Origin: JAFDWI01 sp964544305 | GTDB lineage: Bacteria > Actinomycetota > Acidimicrobiia > Acidimicrobiales > Iamiaceae | NCBI GenBank assembly: GCA_964544305.1 | Contig: CAZJAZ010000001.1 | Coordinates: 1-64,000 of the forward strand | Direction: 5' to 3' | DNA: 64,000 bases | Shown: positions 48,949 through 57,988 of the stretch, one piece after another | Position numbering within the stretch: the stretch's first letter is position 1 | Layout: each line of letters starts with the position of its first letter | The notes under the pieces: model-generated | What the model saw: only the letters and a program-made list of their open reading frames with translations | What the model was told of the DNA's origin: nothing | Database searches by the model: none | Made by a program: the position numbers and the translations under genes

Positions 48949-51408
48949 GTGCTCAACAACCTCAAGATCCAAACCAAGTTGATCGGGTTGCTACTTTTCC
49001 CATTGCTTGCTCTCGTCGTGTTTTCAAGCGTCGGATATCGACAACGAAGTGCAACCGCGGCGAAAGCACATAGTGATGAGCAAATCGTGACCGCCGCGGC
49101 ATCTGCCGCAAAGCTTGCGAATGCCGTATCTCTCGAAAGTCTTCATACCACGGCAAGCCAGATCAAAGGTCAGGACGCATCAAAGCTCAAACCTGCACAG
49201 CAAGCATCAGATGCAGCATTCAAAGCGTTCGTGTCCGCCAATAATGGTGTTGATTTCGGTGGATCAAGTGCAGAAAGCACAACGGCCCGAAACGATCTCG
49301 CAACCTTTAACGACACTATTTTTCCCGGATTCCAACGCACTCGCCTTTCTCCACAGGATTGGGTGAGTCAGGTCACCGGTACTGCAACCAACGTGATTAC
49401 GCCACTGAGCGATTACGTTCGTGCCCTGGCATCGCTGACGACGACGCCAGAAGTGGTGTTGCCACTTGAGCAACTTGCGGCACAAATGGATTTCGTGCGG
49501 GAAGAAGGCGTTTTTGCCACGCTTGTTTATGGTGTCTCAGCAAACAAGTCGTTCGCCGATGGCGCTGGTACTGGTACTGGTACTGGCACTGGAAGTAGCG
49601 GCTCGAAGGGTGGTGCGACGGCGTTACAGCAGACCGTGGCATTTCAGATACAACAGCGAGATGTTGCACTGCAAGTTCGCAATGCGGTAGCTGGAACGAA
49701 TAGTTCCTTGGTGTCACAATCAAACCAAGACGCAAGCGTGCCAAGTTCACTTGACCTTGCCAAGAATACGTGGGTTCCAGAAACCGGGGTTGCATCACAG
49801 CCGGCCGATTTCAAAATTCCTACAACCCCGGTGACACTCGCCGAGATAAACGAGTATCTCAAGGCGCTTGATCATGTTGGCACCGAGTTTAGCAATGGCG
49901 TGTCGACCAGCATTGAAGCACACCGGGCAGACGCGAAGAAGGCCGCTCAGCTCTATGTTGTCTTTGCGAGTTTGGTGATCATCCTTGCACTTGTACTGGC
50001 GATCTTGATCGCGACGTCGGTGACGCAGCGCCTCGTGAAGCTCACGGCGGCGGCGGATCGACTCTCTCATGAACAACTTCCCCGGCTGGTTGATTCGCTG
50101 AAAAACCCGGCTGAAGAAGACGTCGGCTACCTGACCTCGTCGTTCTCTGAAATTGATGTAAAGGGAAATGACGAAATTGGTCATCTTGCCAACGCCTACA
50201 ACCGGATTCAGGGTGTGGCGGTTCAGGTGGCAACCGAACAGGCCCAACTTCTTCGAAAAGGCATTGGCGACATGTTCGTCAACCTGGCACGACGCAACCA
50301 AGGGTTGCTTGACCGCCAAATCGAGTTCATTGATCAACTCGAAGCCGCTGAAGAAGATCCAGACCAGCTTGAAAACCTATTCCGACTTGACCACCTCGCA
50401 ACCCGCATGCGACGGAATGCGGAATCGCTGTTGGTGCTCGCGGGTGCCGAGCCAAACCGTCGGCGAGGCAAGCCTGTGCCACTGGCTGACGTCGTACGTG
50501 CCGCGGTTGGCGAGGTTGAAGACTTTGCTCGGATCGACATGCTGCAATTTGATGAGGTTCTCGTTGCATCCAATGCGGCGCTCGATATTGCGCATCTACT
50601 CTCCGAGCTGATGGAGAACGCGGCCAACTTCTCACCCCCTGATACCCGGGTGGAAGTCGTTGGACATCGCACGAAAGCAGAGGGTTACGTCATTTCTGTC
50701 ACCGATCACGGGATCGGCATGACTCCAGAGGCTTTTGCCGAATCCAATGACCTCTTGGCTCGTCCTCCACTCGTTGGGCTTGCTTTGTCACGTTCACTCG
50801 GATTCATTGTTATTGGGCGCTTGGCCGCACGTTTTGGAATCGCAGTGCGACTTATGCCGTCACCGAATGCGGGAACAACCGCCATGGTGTCGCTCCCACC
50901 GTCGTTGATTACCGATCAACCACGTACCTCGTCAGATCCTGCTGCGATACCCGGACAGGCAAAAGAGGTTCCAAAACCTGCTGCCGAACCAAAGCCAGCT
51001 TCTCGTAAGCCAGCCGCTCGCAAGCCTGCCGATTCGGGGCAAGGTGCCAAAGCCCCAGCTGCGAAACGCAAGCCTGCGTCGACGTCAACAGCCAAGCAGA
51101 CGAGCAAGCCAGCAACACCCAGTGCGCCCGCCGCGAAAGAGGCTTCGACTGCACCCGCCGCAAAAGATGCGTCTCAGACTGCCACGGCCGCCCCGTCCGG
51201 CGGCGAGACGACGAGCGGCTTGAAAAAGCGTGTTCCTCGAAGTGAGGGAGGACAGCGTGCGGTTCCAGGGGGCGATGGGAAGCGGTCTGCGACCCAGAAC
51301 CGCAGGTCCCCCGAAGAAGTGCGTTCTATGCTTTCGAACTACCGTAGCGGCATGCAAAAAGGGCGTCAGGACGATGAGCCCACAACCCCCAAGGATGCGA
51401 AGAAATGA
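48949..51408 (+). CDS. cvnA: Conservon sensor kinase-like protein CvnA
   Basis: An 819-residue membrane protein matching CvnA/nitrate-sensor-like proteins of Streptomyces conservons. It has a membrane helix at 12-28, a long extracytoplasmic sensor region with a Gly-Thr repeat (GTGTGTGTGS near 206-215), a second helix near 343-363, then HAMP, a coupling helix LARRNQGLLDRQIEFIDQLE near 448, a possible phosphoacceptor region RLDHLATRMRRN near 480 and an ATPase domain with ELMENAANFSPPD (near 558) and TDHGIGM (near 584). The last 170 residues are Ala-Lys-Pro-rich, ending in a conserved RSPEEVRSMLSNYRSGMQKGR block. The GTG start follows a GAGGAG some 13 bases away. Confidence 0.9.
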   Translation: MLNNLKIQTKLIGLLLFPLLALVVFSSVGYRQRSATAAKAHSDEQIVTAAASAAKLANAVSLESLHTTASQIKGQDASKLKPAQQASDAAFKAFVSANNGVDFGGSSAESTTARNDLATFNDTIFPGFQRTRLSPQDWVSQVTGTATNVITPLSDYVRALASLTTTPEVVLPLEQLAAQMDFVREEGVFATLVYGVSANKSFADGAGTGTGTGTGSSGSKGGATALQQTVAFQIQQRDVALQVRNAVAGTNSSLVSQSNQDASVPSSLDLAKNTWVPETGVASQPADFKIPTTPVTLAEINEYLKALDHVGTEFSNGVSTSIEAHRADAKKAAQLYVVFASLVIILALVLAILIATSVTQRLVKLTAAADRLSHEQLPRLVDSLKNPAEEDVGYLTSSFSEIDVKGNDEIGHLANAYNRIQGVAVQVATEQAQLLRKGIGDMFVNLARRNQGLLDRQIEFIDQLEAAEEDPDQLENLFRLDHLATRMRRNAESLLVLAGAEPNRRRGKPVPLADVVRAAVGEVEDFARIDMLQFDEVLVASNAALDIAHLLSELMENAANFSPPDTRVEVVGHRTKAEGYVISVTDHGIGMTPEAFAESNDLLARPPLVGLALSRSLGFIVIGRLAARFGIAVRLMPSPNAGTTAMVSLPPSLITDQPRTSSDPAAIPGQAKEVPKPAAEPKPASRKPAARKPADSGQGAKAPAAKRKPASTSTAKQTSKPATPSAPAAKEASTAPAAKDASQTATAAPSGGETTSGLKKRVPRSEGGQRAVPGGDGKRSATQNRRSPEEVRSMLSNYRSGMQKGRQDDEPTTPKDAKK
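49567..49590 (+). repeat. Hexanucleotide repeat in cvnA (GGTACT x3 plus GGCACT)
   Basis: Four six-base units encode the Gly-Thr run in the extracytoplasmic domain. Three units are identical and the fourth differs in one base. A change of unit number would keep the frame. Confidence 0.9.
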
Positions 51409-51827
51409 GCGATCTCAGTAGTGAAGCGCGCAATATCAACTGGTTGATTGCCAACTTCGTGGAACGAGTCGCGGGTGTTCAAGACGCGGTGGTTGTGTCC
51501 TCGGACGGCCTCCCAATGGCGGTGTCGCTTGGAATGGACCGCGACGGCGCCGACCGCTTTGCTGCGGTCGCCTCTGGCTTGATTGGTCTTGCTTATGGAG
51601 CCGCAGGACGTTTTGGGGGCGGCGCCGTTACGCAGGTGATCATTGAGATGGAGAACGCCTTTCTCTTTGTTACCGGAATTAGCGATGGTTCATCGCTGAC
51701 AGTATTGGCTGATGCGAGCTGTGATGTCGGCCTTGTTGGTTACGAGATGGCAGTGTTGGTTGAACGATGTGGATCGGTGCTCACGCCTGAGTTGCGTGCT
51801 GAACTCCAGAGTGCGTTGCCCCAATGA
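51405..51827 (+). CDS. cvnB: Conservon roadblock/LC7 protein CvnB
   Basis: A 140-residue roadblock/LC7 protein, a member of the family of MglB-like GTPase-activating or scaffold subunits. It opens with INWLIANFVERVAGVQDAVVVSSDGLPMAVSLGMDRDGADRFAAVASGLIGLAYGA, a strong family pattern. It probably acts on the CvnD GTPase. The start overlaps cvnA by 4 bases (ATGA) and the stop overlaps cvnC likewise. Confidence 0.92.
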   Translation: MSDLSSEARNINWLIANFVERVAGVQDAVVVSSDGLPMAVSLGMDRDGADRFAAVASGLIGLAYGAAGRFGGGAVTQVIIEMENAFLFVTGISDGSSLTVLADASCDVGLVGYEMAVLVERCGSVLTPELRAELQSALPQ

Positions 51828-52186
51828 CACCACCAGATGACCGGAGCGGCGGGATCCTTCGGGTACGCCCATACGCGATCACCGGTGGTCGAACGCGCAC
51901 CGATGTCGACATTCCGCTCGAAACAATCATCGTCACCACATCAAAAGGTGATAGTGCAGCAGATCGATTGACGCTTGAACGGGCAAAAATCGTCAAGATG
52001 TGCCACAAGCCGTTGTCTTTGGCGGAGATTTCCGCTTATCTCCATGTCCCTCTCGGTGTGGCCCGAGTGCTTGTCGGGGACATGACAGAAGAAGGTCTTG
52101 TGGAGTTCAATCGCCCACAAGCTGCAGGTGAACGTCCCGACCTCAAACTCCTCGAAAGGGTGCTCGATGGCCTACAAGCCCTCTGA
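51824..52186 (+). CDS. cvnC: Conservon DUF742 protein CvnC
   Basis: A 120-residue DUF742 protein. It contains GGILRVRPYAITGGRTRTDVDIPLETIIVTT near 8-39 and a winged-helix-like MCHKPLSLAEISAYLHVPLGVARVLVGDMTEEGLV near 63-97, the standard conservon DNA-binding-like component. It overlaps cvnB by ATGA and cvnD by 20 bases, so the four proteins should be made together. Confidence 0.9.
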   Translation: MTPPDDRSGGILRVRPYAITGGRTRTDVDIPLETIIVTTSKGDSAADRLTLERAKIVKMCHKPLSLAEISAYLHVPLGVARVLVGDMTEEGLVEFNRPQAAGERPDLKLLERVLDGLQAL

Positions 52187-52769
52187 TGACCACGGCAAGG
52201 CGACGGGTGGTGCGAAAGCGCCGATGCCCGTCAAAATCGTCGTCGCTGGCGGTTTTGCCGTCGGCAAGACAACGTTTGTTGGTTCGATCTCGGAAATTGA
52301 TCCGCTGACGACCGAAGCGGCAATGACTCGTGTCGCCGAAGACGTCGACACGATCGGGAGTGCCGAGAAGAAGACAACGACGACCGTCGCAATGGACTTC
52401 GGGCGTATTGGTCTTGGAACTGATCTCGTGTTGTATTTGTTCGGGACACCAGGCCAGGACCGATTCTGGTTTATGTGGGACGACCTCGTTCGAGGCGCAA
52501 TTGGCGCAGTCGTGCTGGTCGACACTCGAAAGCTTGATGAGTGTTTCCCTGCAATTGATTACTTTGAAGAGCACGAAGTGCCGTTCGTTGTTGGCGTGAA
52601 CTGTTTTGAAGGTAAAGCCGCGCACGACCCTGGTGAAATCCGTGAGGCCGTTGCGGTTTCACAAGATACGCCTGTATTGCTTTGTGATGCACGCGAGCGA
52701 GCGTCAACCAAGGTAGTCCTCCTTGAGTTGGTGCAACACGCACTGGCCCGGGCAACCGCAGCTGTTTGA
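52167..52769 (+). CDS. cvnD: Conservon GTPase CvnD (MglA-like)
   Basis: A 200-residue small GTPase. The P-loop is VVAGGFAVGKTTF near 26-38, the switch II region is FGTPGQDRFWFMWDDLVRGA near 92-111 and the base motif is VGVNCFEG near 145, as in conservon GTPases where NKxD is altered. ATG at 52167 has AAAGGGTG upstream and lies within the end of cvnC. No cytochrome P450 (cvnE) follows, unlike some Streptomyces conservons; the P450 at 25.6 kb is in another operon. Confidence 0.92.
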   Translation: MAYKPSDDHGKATGGAKAPMPVKIVVAGGFAVGKTTFVGSISEIDPLTTEAAMTRVAEDVDTIGSAEKKTTTTVAMDFGRIGLGTDLVLYLFGTPGQDRFWFMWDDLVRGAIGAVVLVDTRKLDECFPAIDYFEEHEVPFVVGVNCFEGKAAHDPGEIREAVAVSQDTPVLLCDARERASTKVVLLELVQHALARATAAV

Positions 52770-52853
52770 GACGATCTCGCGTATTGAACTACCGGCGACT
52801 ATCGTCGTTGCTTCGTCGCAGCGCGCGGTCCGATAAGAGTTTGGGTATATGCA

Positions 52854-53606
52854 GTGAATGTGCAAGGAGATGATTTTGCTTCGGCCTGGGCATCGGTGGC
52901 TGATGTTGAGGGCTGGATGACCAAAGATCAAGCGCAACGTCTTTGGGATCGCGCCTCAGAAGTGATTTCGGAGGGCAGAATCGTTGAGATTGGAAGCTTT
53001 CGTGGACGCTCCATGATCATCTTGGCGACAAGTGCTTCTGATGATGCAGAGATTGTCGCGATTGATCCACATATTGGAACGGATCGTGGTCCACAAGAAA
53101 TAGTGACGACGAGTGAACTGGGCCAAAGCGATAATGAGGTTTTCAACGCAAATCTCACAAAGGCTGGTGTTGTAGATCGCGTTCGCCATGTGCGCAAACT
53201 TTCATCTGATGCCCTTGACGACGTTGCGGGACCCATTGACTTGCTCTATATCGATGGTGCGCACCGGTACGGACCTGCCCGTGCTGACATGGTCGATTGG
53301 GGCCAGCGTGTCGCAAATGGTGGCGTACTCCTCGTGCATGATTCGTGGAGCTCTATTGGTGTGACTGGGGCTCTGCTTCGCACGTACCTCTGGTCGCCCG
53401 AATGGCGTTACGAAGGTCGTTCACAGTCCATGGCGCAGTACCGTCGAGAACCTCTCGATGCAACCCAGCGGCGACGAAGCGCTCTGCGCCAGATCGGCGA
53501 GCTGCCGTGGTTCGCGAAGAATGTGCTCATCAAAGTTCTCCTTTCGTGCAAGCTTGGGAAGGTGACGCGACTCTTGGGGCACGACGGTGAAACGTGGCCG
53601 TACTAA
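52854..53606 (+). CDS. Class I SAM-dependent methyltransferase
   Basis: A 250-residue protein of the Methyltransf_24 type. The SAM-binding strand is IVEIGSFRGRSMIILA near 43, the acidic second strand EIVAIDPHIG near 67, and PIDLLYIDGAHRYGPARADMVDWGQRVANGGVLLVHDSW near 126-164 forms the strand-4 block. Substrate not evident; such enzymes are often in cell-envelope glycan clusters. GTG is the only credible start. Its end overlaps the Ppm1 gene start. Confidence 0.85.
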   Translation: MNVQGDDFASAWASVADVEGWMTKDQAQRLWDRASEVISEGRIVEIGSFRGRSMIILATSASDDAEIVAIDPHIGTDRGPQEIVTTSELGQSDNEVFNANLTKAGVVDRVRHVRKLSSDALDDVAGPIDLLYIDGAHRYGPARADMVDWGQRVANGGVLLVHDSWSSIGVTGALLRTYLWSPEWRYEGRSQSMAQYRREPLDATQRRRSALRQIGELPWFAKNVLIKVLLSCKLGKVTRLLGHDGETWPY

Positions 53607-54361
53607 TGGATGGAGCAACCGCAGCGCCAAGGACTCTGGTGGTTGCACCGACCTATATCGAAGCGCCCAATATCAAGCTGTTTCTTGAAGCGGTGCGCGA
53701 GGTCGTGCCTGAGGCAGATGTGCTCATTGTCGATGACAATTCTCCGGATGGGACAGCAGACCTTGCACAGCAGGTGGCTGACGAGCTTGGGCAGATTGTG
53801 GTCCTTCGGCGCCCAACGAAAGATGGGTTGGGGAATGCCTACCGCGCAGGTTTTGGCTATGGGCTTGACGAGGGCTACGACCGGCTCGTGCAGCTTGATG
53901 TGGACTTTTCCCATGATCCAAAAGTGATTCCGCAGCTTCTCGCTCGTATCGACGATGGCGCAGGTGTGGCCATTGGTTCACGGTACGTTCCGGGTGGCAG
54001 TACTCCAAGCTGGCCAATGCATCGTAAGTTGCTGTCGAAGTGGGGCAACGCGTACGCAACGTGGATTCTGGGACTCCACGTGCATGACGCGACTGCTGGG
54101 TTTCGCGCTTATCGCGCCGATGTTCTTGATACGATTCATTTTCGCGACACAGTCGCGAATGGCTATGCATTTCAGATGGAAGTCGCCTACCGACTTGCCG
54201 AATGGGGTGGCCGCATTGACGAAGTCCCTATTGCGTTTACCGACCGGGTTCGGGGTCAATCGAAAATGTCAGGTCGAATCATGGCTGAGTCGATGCTGCT
54301 GGTCACGCGTTGGGGAGTTCGCGACCGGGTACGAGCCCTCGGCTCATCAGATAAAAAGTAA
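53594..54361 (+). CDS. ppm1: Polyprenol monophosphomannose synthase (Ppm1/DPM1-like GT2)
   Basis: A 255-residue cytoplasmic GT2 enzyme that makes polyprenyl-phosphate-mannose from GDP-mannose. It has VVAPTYIEAPNI near 16, VDDNSPDGT near 46, the metal-binding LVQLDVDFSHDP near 97-108 (DxD), and the acceptor half with GSRYVPGG near 129 and ATAGFRAYRADVLD near 158. Length fits the catalytic half without the apolipoprotein acyltransferase fusion seen in some mycobacteria. An ATG at 53606 is also possible. It supplies the donor for the GT-C transferases at 58.0-60.7 kb. Confidence 0.9.
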   Translation: MAVLMDGATAAPRTLVVAPTYIEAPNIKLFLEAVREVVPEADVLIVDDNSPDGTADLAQQVADELGQIVVLRRPTKDGLGNAYRAGFGYGLDEGYDRLVQLDVDFSHDPKVIPQLLARIDDGAGVAIGSRYVPGGSTPSWPMHRKLLSKWGNAYATWILGLHVHDATAGFRAYRADVLDTIHFRDTVANGYAFQMEVAYRLAEWGGRIDEVPIAFTDRVRGQSKMSGRIMAESMLLVTRWGVRDRVRALGSSDKK

Positions 54362-54366
54362 GTTTG

Positions 54367-55902
54367 TCAATTCGGCTTGATACGACCGTGTTCTTCGAGG
54401 ACTGACCGATCAATTACTGGCGCATCTCGACCCGTGCCATGTTGTCCTGCTGGGCGTGCTGAAGTTTCCTCGTGGTACTCCTCTTCAACGTTGACTTCCC
54501 AGACGTCATGGTTCGTGCCGGTAATAATATTTTCGACGGTCAACAAAGCAGTAAACATTGAGTGGTCCTGATTGTTGTACCGGAACATTCCGTTGCGTCC
54601 AACCGGGTGCACATTTGAGGTGTATTTCGTTAGCCAGGTGCGCAATGTCTCAACATTTGCGCGATAGCGATCGTCATAGATCGGGTAGGCCTTTGGCTGG
54701 CGGACGACGTACCCTTCGGTGACTTCGCCGGCCTGAGCCAGCCCAAGTTCTTCAAGTTCGCCCTTCGCCCGCTCAATAAGGTCGGCGTCGTCCATGTTCC
54801 ATTCATCGTCACCTTCCCACACGGTGTACTCAAGCCCAAGGGTGTTGAAACCGGGCTTCACCATGTAAGGCGACCACGAACCAAAGTTTTGGATGCGCAT
54901 CGTCCGCACCGACGGTTCGTGGATGTAGATCCAATTGTCATCGAAGGTCACAAGATTTTCGGGCAGGACCAATGCCACAATGAGATAGTCCCGGTAACGC
55001 AAGTCGTTCGCCGCGGCCTTCGTGGCTTCGTCAACAGGTGGGTCCATGGCATTGAGCAACGCTGAAATAGGCATTGAGGAAATCACGTGGTCGGCCGCAA
55101 ACGAATGAGTTGAACCATCAACACCAGTCGTTTCCACGGTATGCGCGAGACCATCCGCGTGTACGACACGGGTCACCGTTTGGGACATCTTGACGTCGGA
55201 ACCCTGCTCAACCACTGTGTCGCGACAGACCTCCCACATCATTCCAGGGCCAAATTTTGGATACTGAAACTCTTCGATAAGGGAAGTAATTTCTTTCTGA
55301 TTCCGCTTTGGCATGATCGCATTGACAATTGCATTGCCAAGCGACAGACCTTTCACGCGCTGGGCCGCCCAATCAGCAGGCATTTCCGAGACGGGGACGC
55401 CCCAAAGTTTCTCGGTGTACGTCTTGAAAAAGGTGCGATACAGGCGCCATCCAAAGCGAGCTACCAACCAGCCCTCATAGTTGGTTTGATCTGCTGGCGG
55501 ACGAATCTTGGCGCTGGCATAGGACGCAACGCATCGAATCGCCTCAATTGGACCAAGATTCGTGAGTGCATTGAACGCACGAATTGGATAATCGAAATAT
55601 TTCCCTTTGTAAAAGATTCGGCTTTTCCTCGGCCGCATAAGGAAGTCTTCATCGGGAAGAATCTCGTGCCAGAGATCTTCAACGGGTTGCACCTTCGTGA
55701 AGAATCGGTGTCCGCCGATATCGAAGCGCCAACCATCGCGCTGCGCCGTCCGACTGATCCCACCGACCTCATCGCTCGCTTCAACGACTGTCGCTGAAAC
55801 GTTGTGTTTCTGGAGTTGAAAAGCGGCGGTAAGCCCAGCAGGGCCAGCCCCAATAATGACGACATTTGGGGCGTCGAGGTGTTCAGAATCTTGTTCAGTC
55901 AT
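54367..55902 (-). CDS. FAD-dependent oxidoreductase (UDP-galactopyranose mutase/amine oxidase-like)
   Basis: A 511-residue flavoprotein. The Rossmann FAD motif is VVIIGAGPAGLTAAFQLQ near 14-31, followed by the mutase-like EVGGISRTAQRDGWRFDIGGHRFF near 45-68 and FGWRLYRTFFKTYTEKLWGVP near 148-168. Similar proteins are annotated as NAD(P)-binding/UDP-galactopyranose mutase-like or protoporphyrinogen oxidase-like in actinobacterial glycan clusters. The reaction is unknown. It lies downstream of acetoacetyl-CoA synthetase by 23 bases and converges on ppm1. Confidence 0.84.
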   Translation of the reverse strand: MTEQDSEHLDAPNVVIIGAGPAGLTAAFQLQKHNVSATVVEASDEVGGISRTAQRDGWRFDIGGHRFFTKVQPVEDLWHEILPDEDFLMRPRKSRIFYKGKYFDYPIRAFNALTNLGPIEAIRCVASYASAKIRPPADQTNYEGWLVARFGWRLYRTFFKTYTEKLWGVPVSEMPADWAAQRVKGLSLGNAIVNAIMPKRNQKEITSLIEEFQYPKFGPGMMWEVCRDTVVEQGSDVKMSQTVTRVVHADGLAHTVETTGVDGSTHSFAADHVISSMPISALLNAMDPPVDEATKAAANDLRYRDYLIVALVLPENLVTFDDNWIYIHEPSVRTMRIQNFGSWSPYMVKPGFNTLGLEYTVWEGDDEWNMDDADLIERAKGELEELGLAQAGEVTEGYVVRQPKAYPIYDDRYRANVETLRTWLTKYTSNVHPVGRNGMFRYNNQDHSMFTALLTVENIITGTNHDVWEVNVEEEYHEETSARPAGQHGTGRDAPVIDRSVLEEHGRIKPN

Positions 55903-55925
55903 GGCAAGTGTGTGAGAGCAGACAA

Positions 55926-57941
55926 TCAGGTGATGTTAGTGCGGTCAGTTCCCCAAGTAACGAACGCGTCGAGTGCTCGTGGGTTTGCCAATGCGCCTGG
56001 AGCAATGACATCGTGAGGAGTCGCCCCAAGAAGGATGCGCTTGATAGGGATCTCGGTTTTCTTGCCCGAAAGTGTCCGTGGGATTTCGTCGACTACGACG
56101 ATCTGGTCGGGGACATGTCGTGGCGACAATTGTTCTCGCAGCTCGGTGCGGATCTGTGTGGCAAGTTCTGGGCTCGAGTCGCTACTCTCTCGGACTACGA
56201 TGAACACGATAAGTTCATCGTGTCCTTCGGTGTCGAGGTGAATCACGAGCGAATCACCAATGGCCGGGATTTCTTCGATCACTCGGTAGAAATCGGAAGT
56301 TCCAAGCCGAACCCCGCCGCGGTTCAAGGTTGCGTCTGAACGGCCGGAAATGACACATTCCCCGTTGGGTGACAAGGTAATCCAGTCACCGTGCCACCAA
56401 ACCCCCGGGAATTTCTTGAAATAAGAATCGGTGTAACGCGTGCCATCATTGTCTCCCCATAGCCCAATCGGCATCGACGGCATCGGTTTGGCGACGACCA
56501 ACTCACCTTCTCTGCCGACGACACTTTGTCCATGTGCATCAAAGGCTCGAACGTCCGCGCCGAGGAATCGGCACGGGATGACGCCGCTATGAACGGGCAG
56601 GATGGGAGCACCGCCAACAAATGCGGTACAAACATCGGTTCCTCCGCTTATTGACGAAATGGGCACCGTGCCGACGTGGCGAGCAATCCACTGATATGTC
56701 TCGCTCTGGAGCGGTGCGCCAGTTGAACCTACCCAGGTGAGCGACTCCAGATGAAACGTCGAGGAGGGAGTGAGCTCGTTGTGTCGGCACGAGTCAAAAA
56801 ATGGAGCCGACGCTCCAAAGGCCGTAACGCCCGCATCTTGCGCGATCTGCCACAGACATCCAAGATCGGGCCATCCGGGATTGCCGTCGAAGAGCACGAC
56901 TGTTGCACCGACGCTCAGGCCCGAAATCAGATAGTTCCACATCATCCAGCCTGTGGTTGTGAACCAAAAAAAGCGATCGTCGACACCGATGTCACTTTGC
57001 AGAGCTAGCGCTTTGTGATGTTCAAGAGTGATGCCGCCATGAGAATGCACAATTGCCTTTGGCAGGCCGGTTGTGCCCGATGAATACAAGATCCAAAGGG
57101 GATGATCAAAGGGTACGGGTTGAATCCCAGGATCGACTGGACCATCAAGTTCATCAAACCCAAGTGCGCCACTTGGTCCAATACTCGATGGATCGAGATA
57201 ACCCAGATGAACGACCGCTTCGAGTGAGTCGAGTTGGGTTACGAGTTGGGAAACATGGTCCGACCGTTTGACGTCTTTGTCACCATACCGGTACCCATCA
57301 ACGACAAAGAGCACTTTTGGAAGTGTTTGCTCAAAGCGGTCGAGTACGCTCCGAATCCCAAACTCTGGGGCGCATGCGGTCCAAATGGCACCGAGCGACG
57401 CGGTTGCAAGGAACGCAACCAGCGTCTCAGGAATGTTTGGCATGTAACCCGCAACGCGGTCACCGTTGCCGACGCCGAGGCGAACGAGACCACGACGCAC
57501 CCGAGCAACCTCGTTTCGCAGCTTTCCAAAAGTCCACGTGCTCGTCTCGCGTGATTGTGAGGCACACCAGAGCGCGAGCCTGTCATCTGCCGCCCCGGAA
57601 CCTGCAAGATAGACCTCCGCGGCGTTCAGCGTTGCGTCAGGAAACCAGATGGCACCAGGCAGACCGGTCGCAGCCGTGGCACCAAGGTCCAGAATTATTG
57701 TCTCGCCGTCGATTGGCAACGAGAAGAAATCACGGACTGATTTCCAAAATTCATTGGGCTTGTCGACCGACCAGTTCCACGCTTCGGAATATGACCGTCC
57801 GGTCACGTAGCCCAGATCCTGTAACCATTCAATGAATTGTCCAAGGCGCGTCGCGTCCATCGCATCGGGGTCGGGGCGCCAAATGGTTTCGCCATAAGAG
57901 GAAGGCCCGTTGGGTCGTTCGGTTCCGGTGTGCGCTGCCAT
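55926..57941 (-). CDS. Acetoacetate--CoA ligase
   Basis: A 671-residue AMP-forming ligase. The N-terminal AACS domain is FIEWLQDLGYVTGRSYSEAWNWSVDKPNEFWKSVRDFF (about 32-70), the ATP-binding loop is ILYSSGTTGLPKAIVHSHGG near 268-287, and TTTGWMMWNYLISGLSVGAT near 320 is typical of the family; ISGRSDATLNRGGVRLGTSDFYRVIEE near 537-563 and the terminal Lys region (TLSGKKTEIP near 628) complete it. It activates acetoacetate for lipid metabolism. ATG at 57941 is preferred because it begins the family N-terminus and follows TAATCT by 10 bases. It probably pairs transcriptionally with the FAD gene. Confidence 0.93.
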   Translation of the reverse strand: MAAHTGTERPNGPSSYGETIWRPDPDAMDATRLGQFIEWLQDLGYVTGRSYSEAWNWSVDKPNEFWKSVRDFFSLPIDGETIILDLGATAATGLPGAIWFPDATLNAAEVYLAGSGAADDRLALWCASQSRETSTWTFGKLRNEVARVRRGLVRLGVGNGDRVAGYMPNIPETLVAFLATASLGAIWTACAPEFGIRSVLDRFEQTLPKVLFVVDGYRYGDKDVKRSDHVSQLVTQLDSLEAVVHLGYLDPSSIGPSGALGFDELDGPVDPGIQPVPFDHPLWILYSSGTTGLPKAIVHSHGGITLEHHKALALQSDIGVDDRFFWFTTTGWMMWNYLISGLSVGATVVLFDGNPGWPDLGCLWQIAQDAGVTAFGASAPFFDSCRHNELTPSSTFHLESLTWVGSTGAPLQSETYQWIARHVGTVPISSISGGTDVCTAFVGGAPILPVHSGVIPCRFLGADVRAFDAHGQSVVGREGELVVAKPMPSMPIGLWGDNDGTRYTDSYFKKFPGVWWHGDWITLSPNGECVISGRSDATLNRGGVRLGTSDFYRVIEEIPAIGDSLVIHLDTEGHDELIVFIVVRESSDSSPELATQIRTELREQLSPRHVPDQIVVVDEIPRTLSGKKTEIPIKRILLGATPHDVIAPGALANPRALDAFVTWGTDRTNIT

Positions 57942-57951
57942 GACGGGTGCA

Positions 57952-57957
57952 AGATTA
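57952..57957 (-). promoter_or_regulatory. -10 element of the acetoacetate--CoA ligase gene (TAATCT)
   Basis: Minus-strand TAATCT lies 10 bases before the ATG at 57941. The same hexamer is used on the plus strand for the divergent gene. Confidence 0.4.
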
Positions 57958-57973
57958 CAGCCCGTCAACCCTC

Positions 57974-57979
57974 TAATCT
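57974..57979 (+). promoter_or_regulatory. -10 element of the GT-C operon (TAATCT)
   Basis: TAATCT is followed by 9 bases and the ATG at 57989. No Shine-Dalgarno is visible. Confidence 0.45.
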
Positions 57980-57988
57980 CGTGACCGC

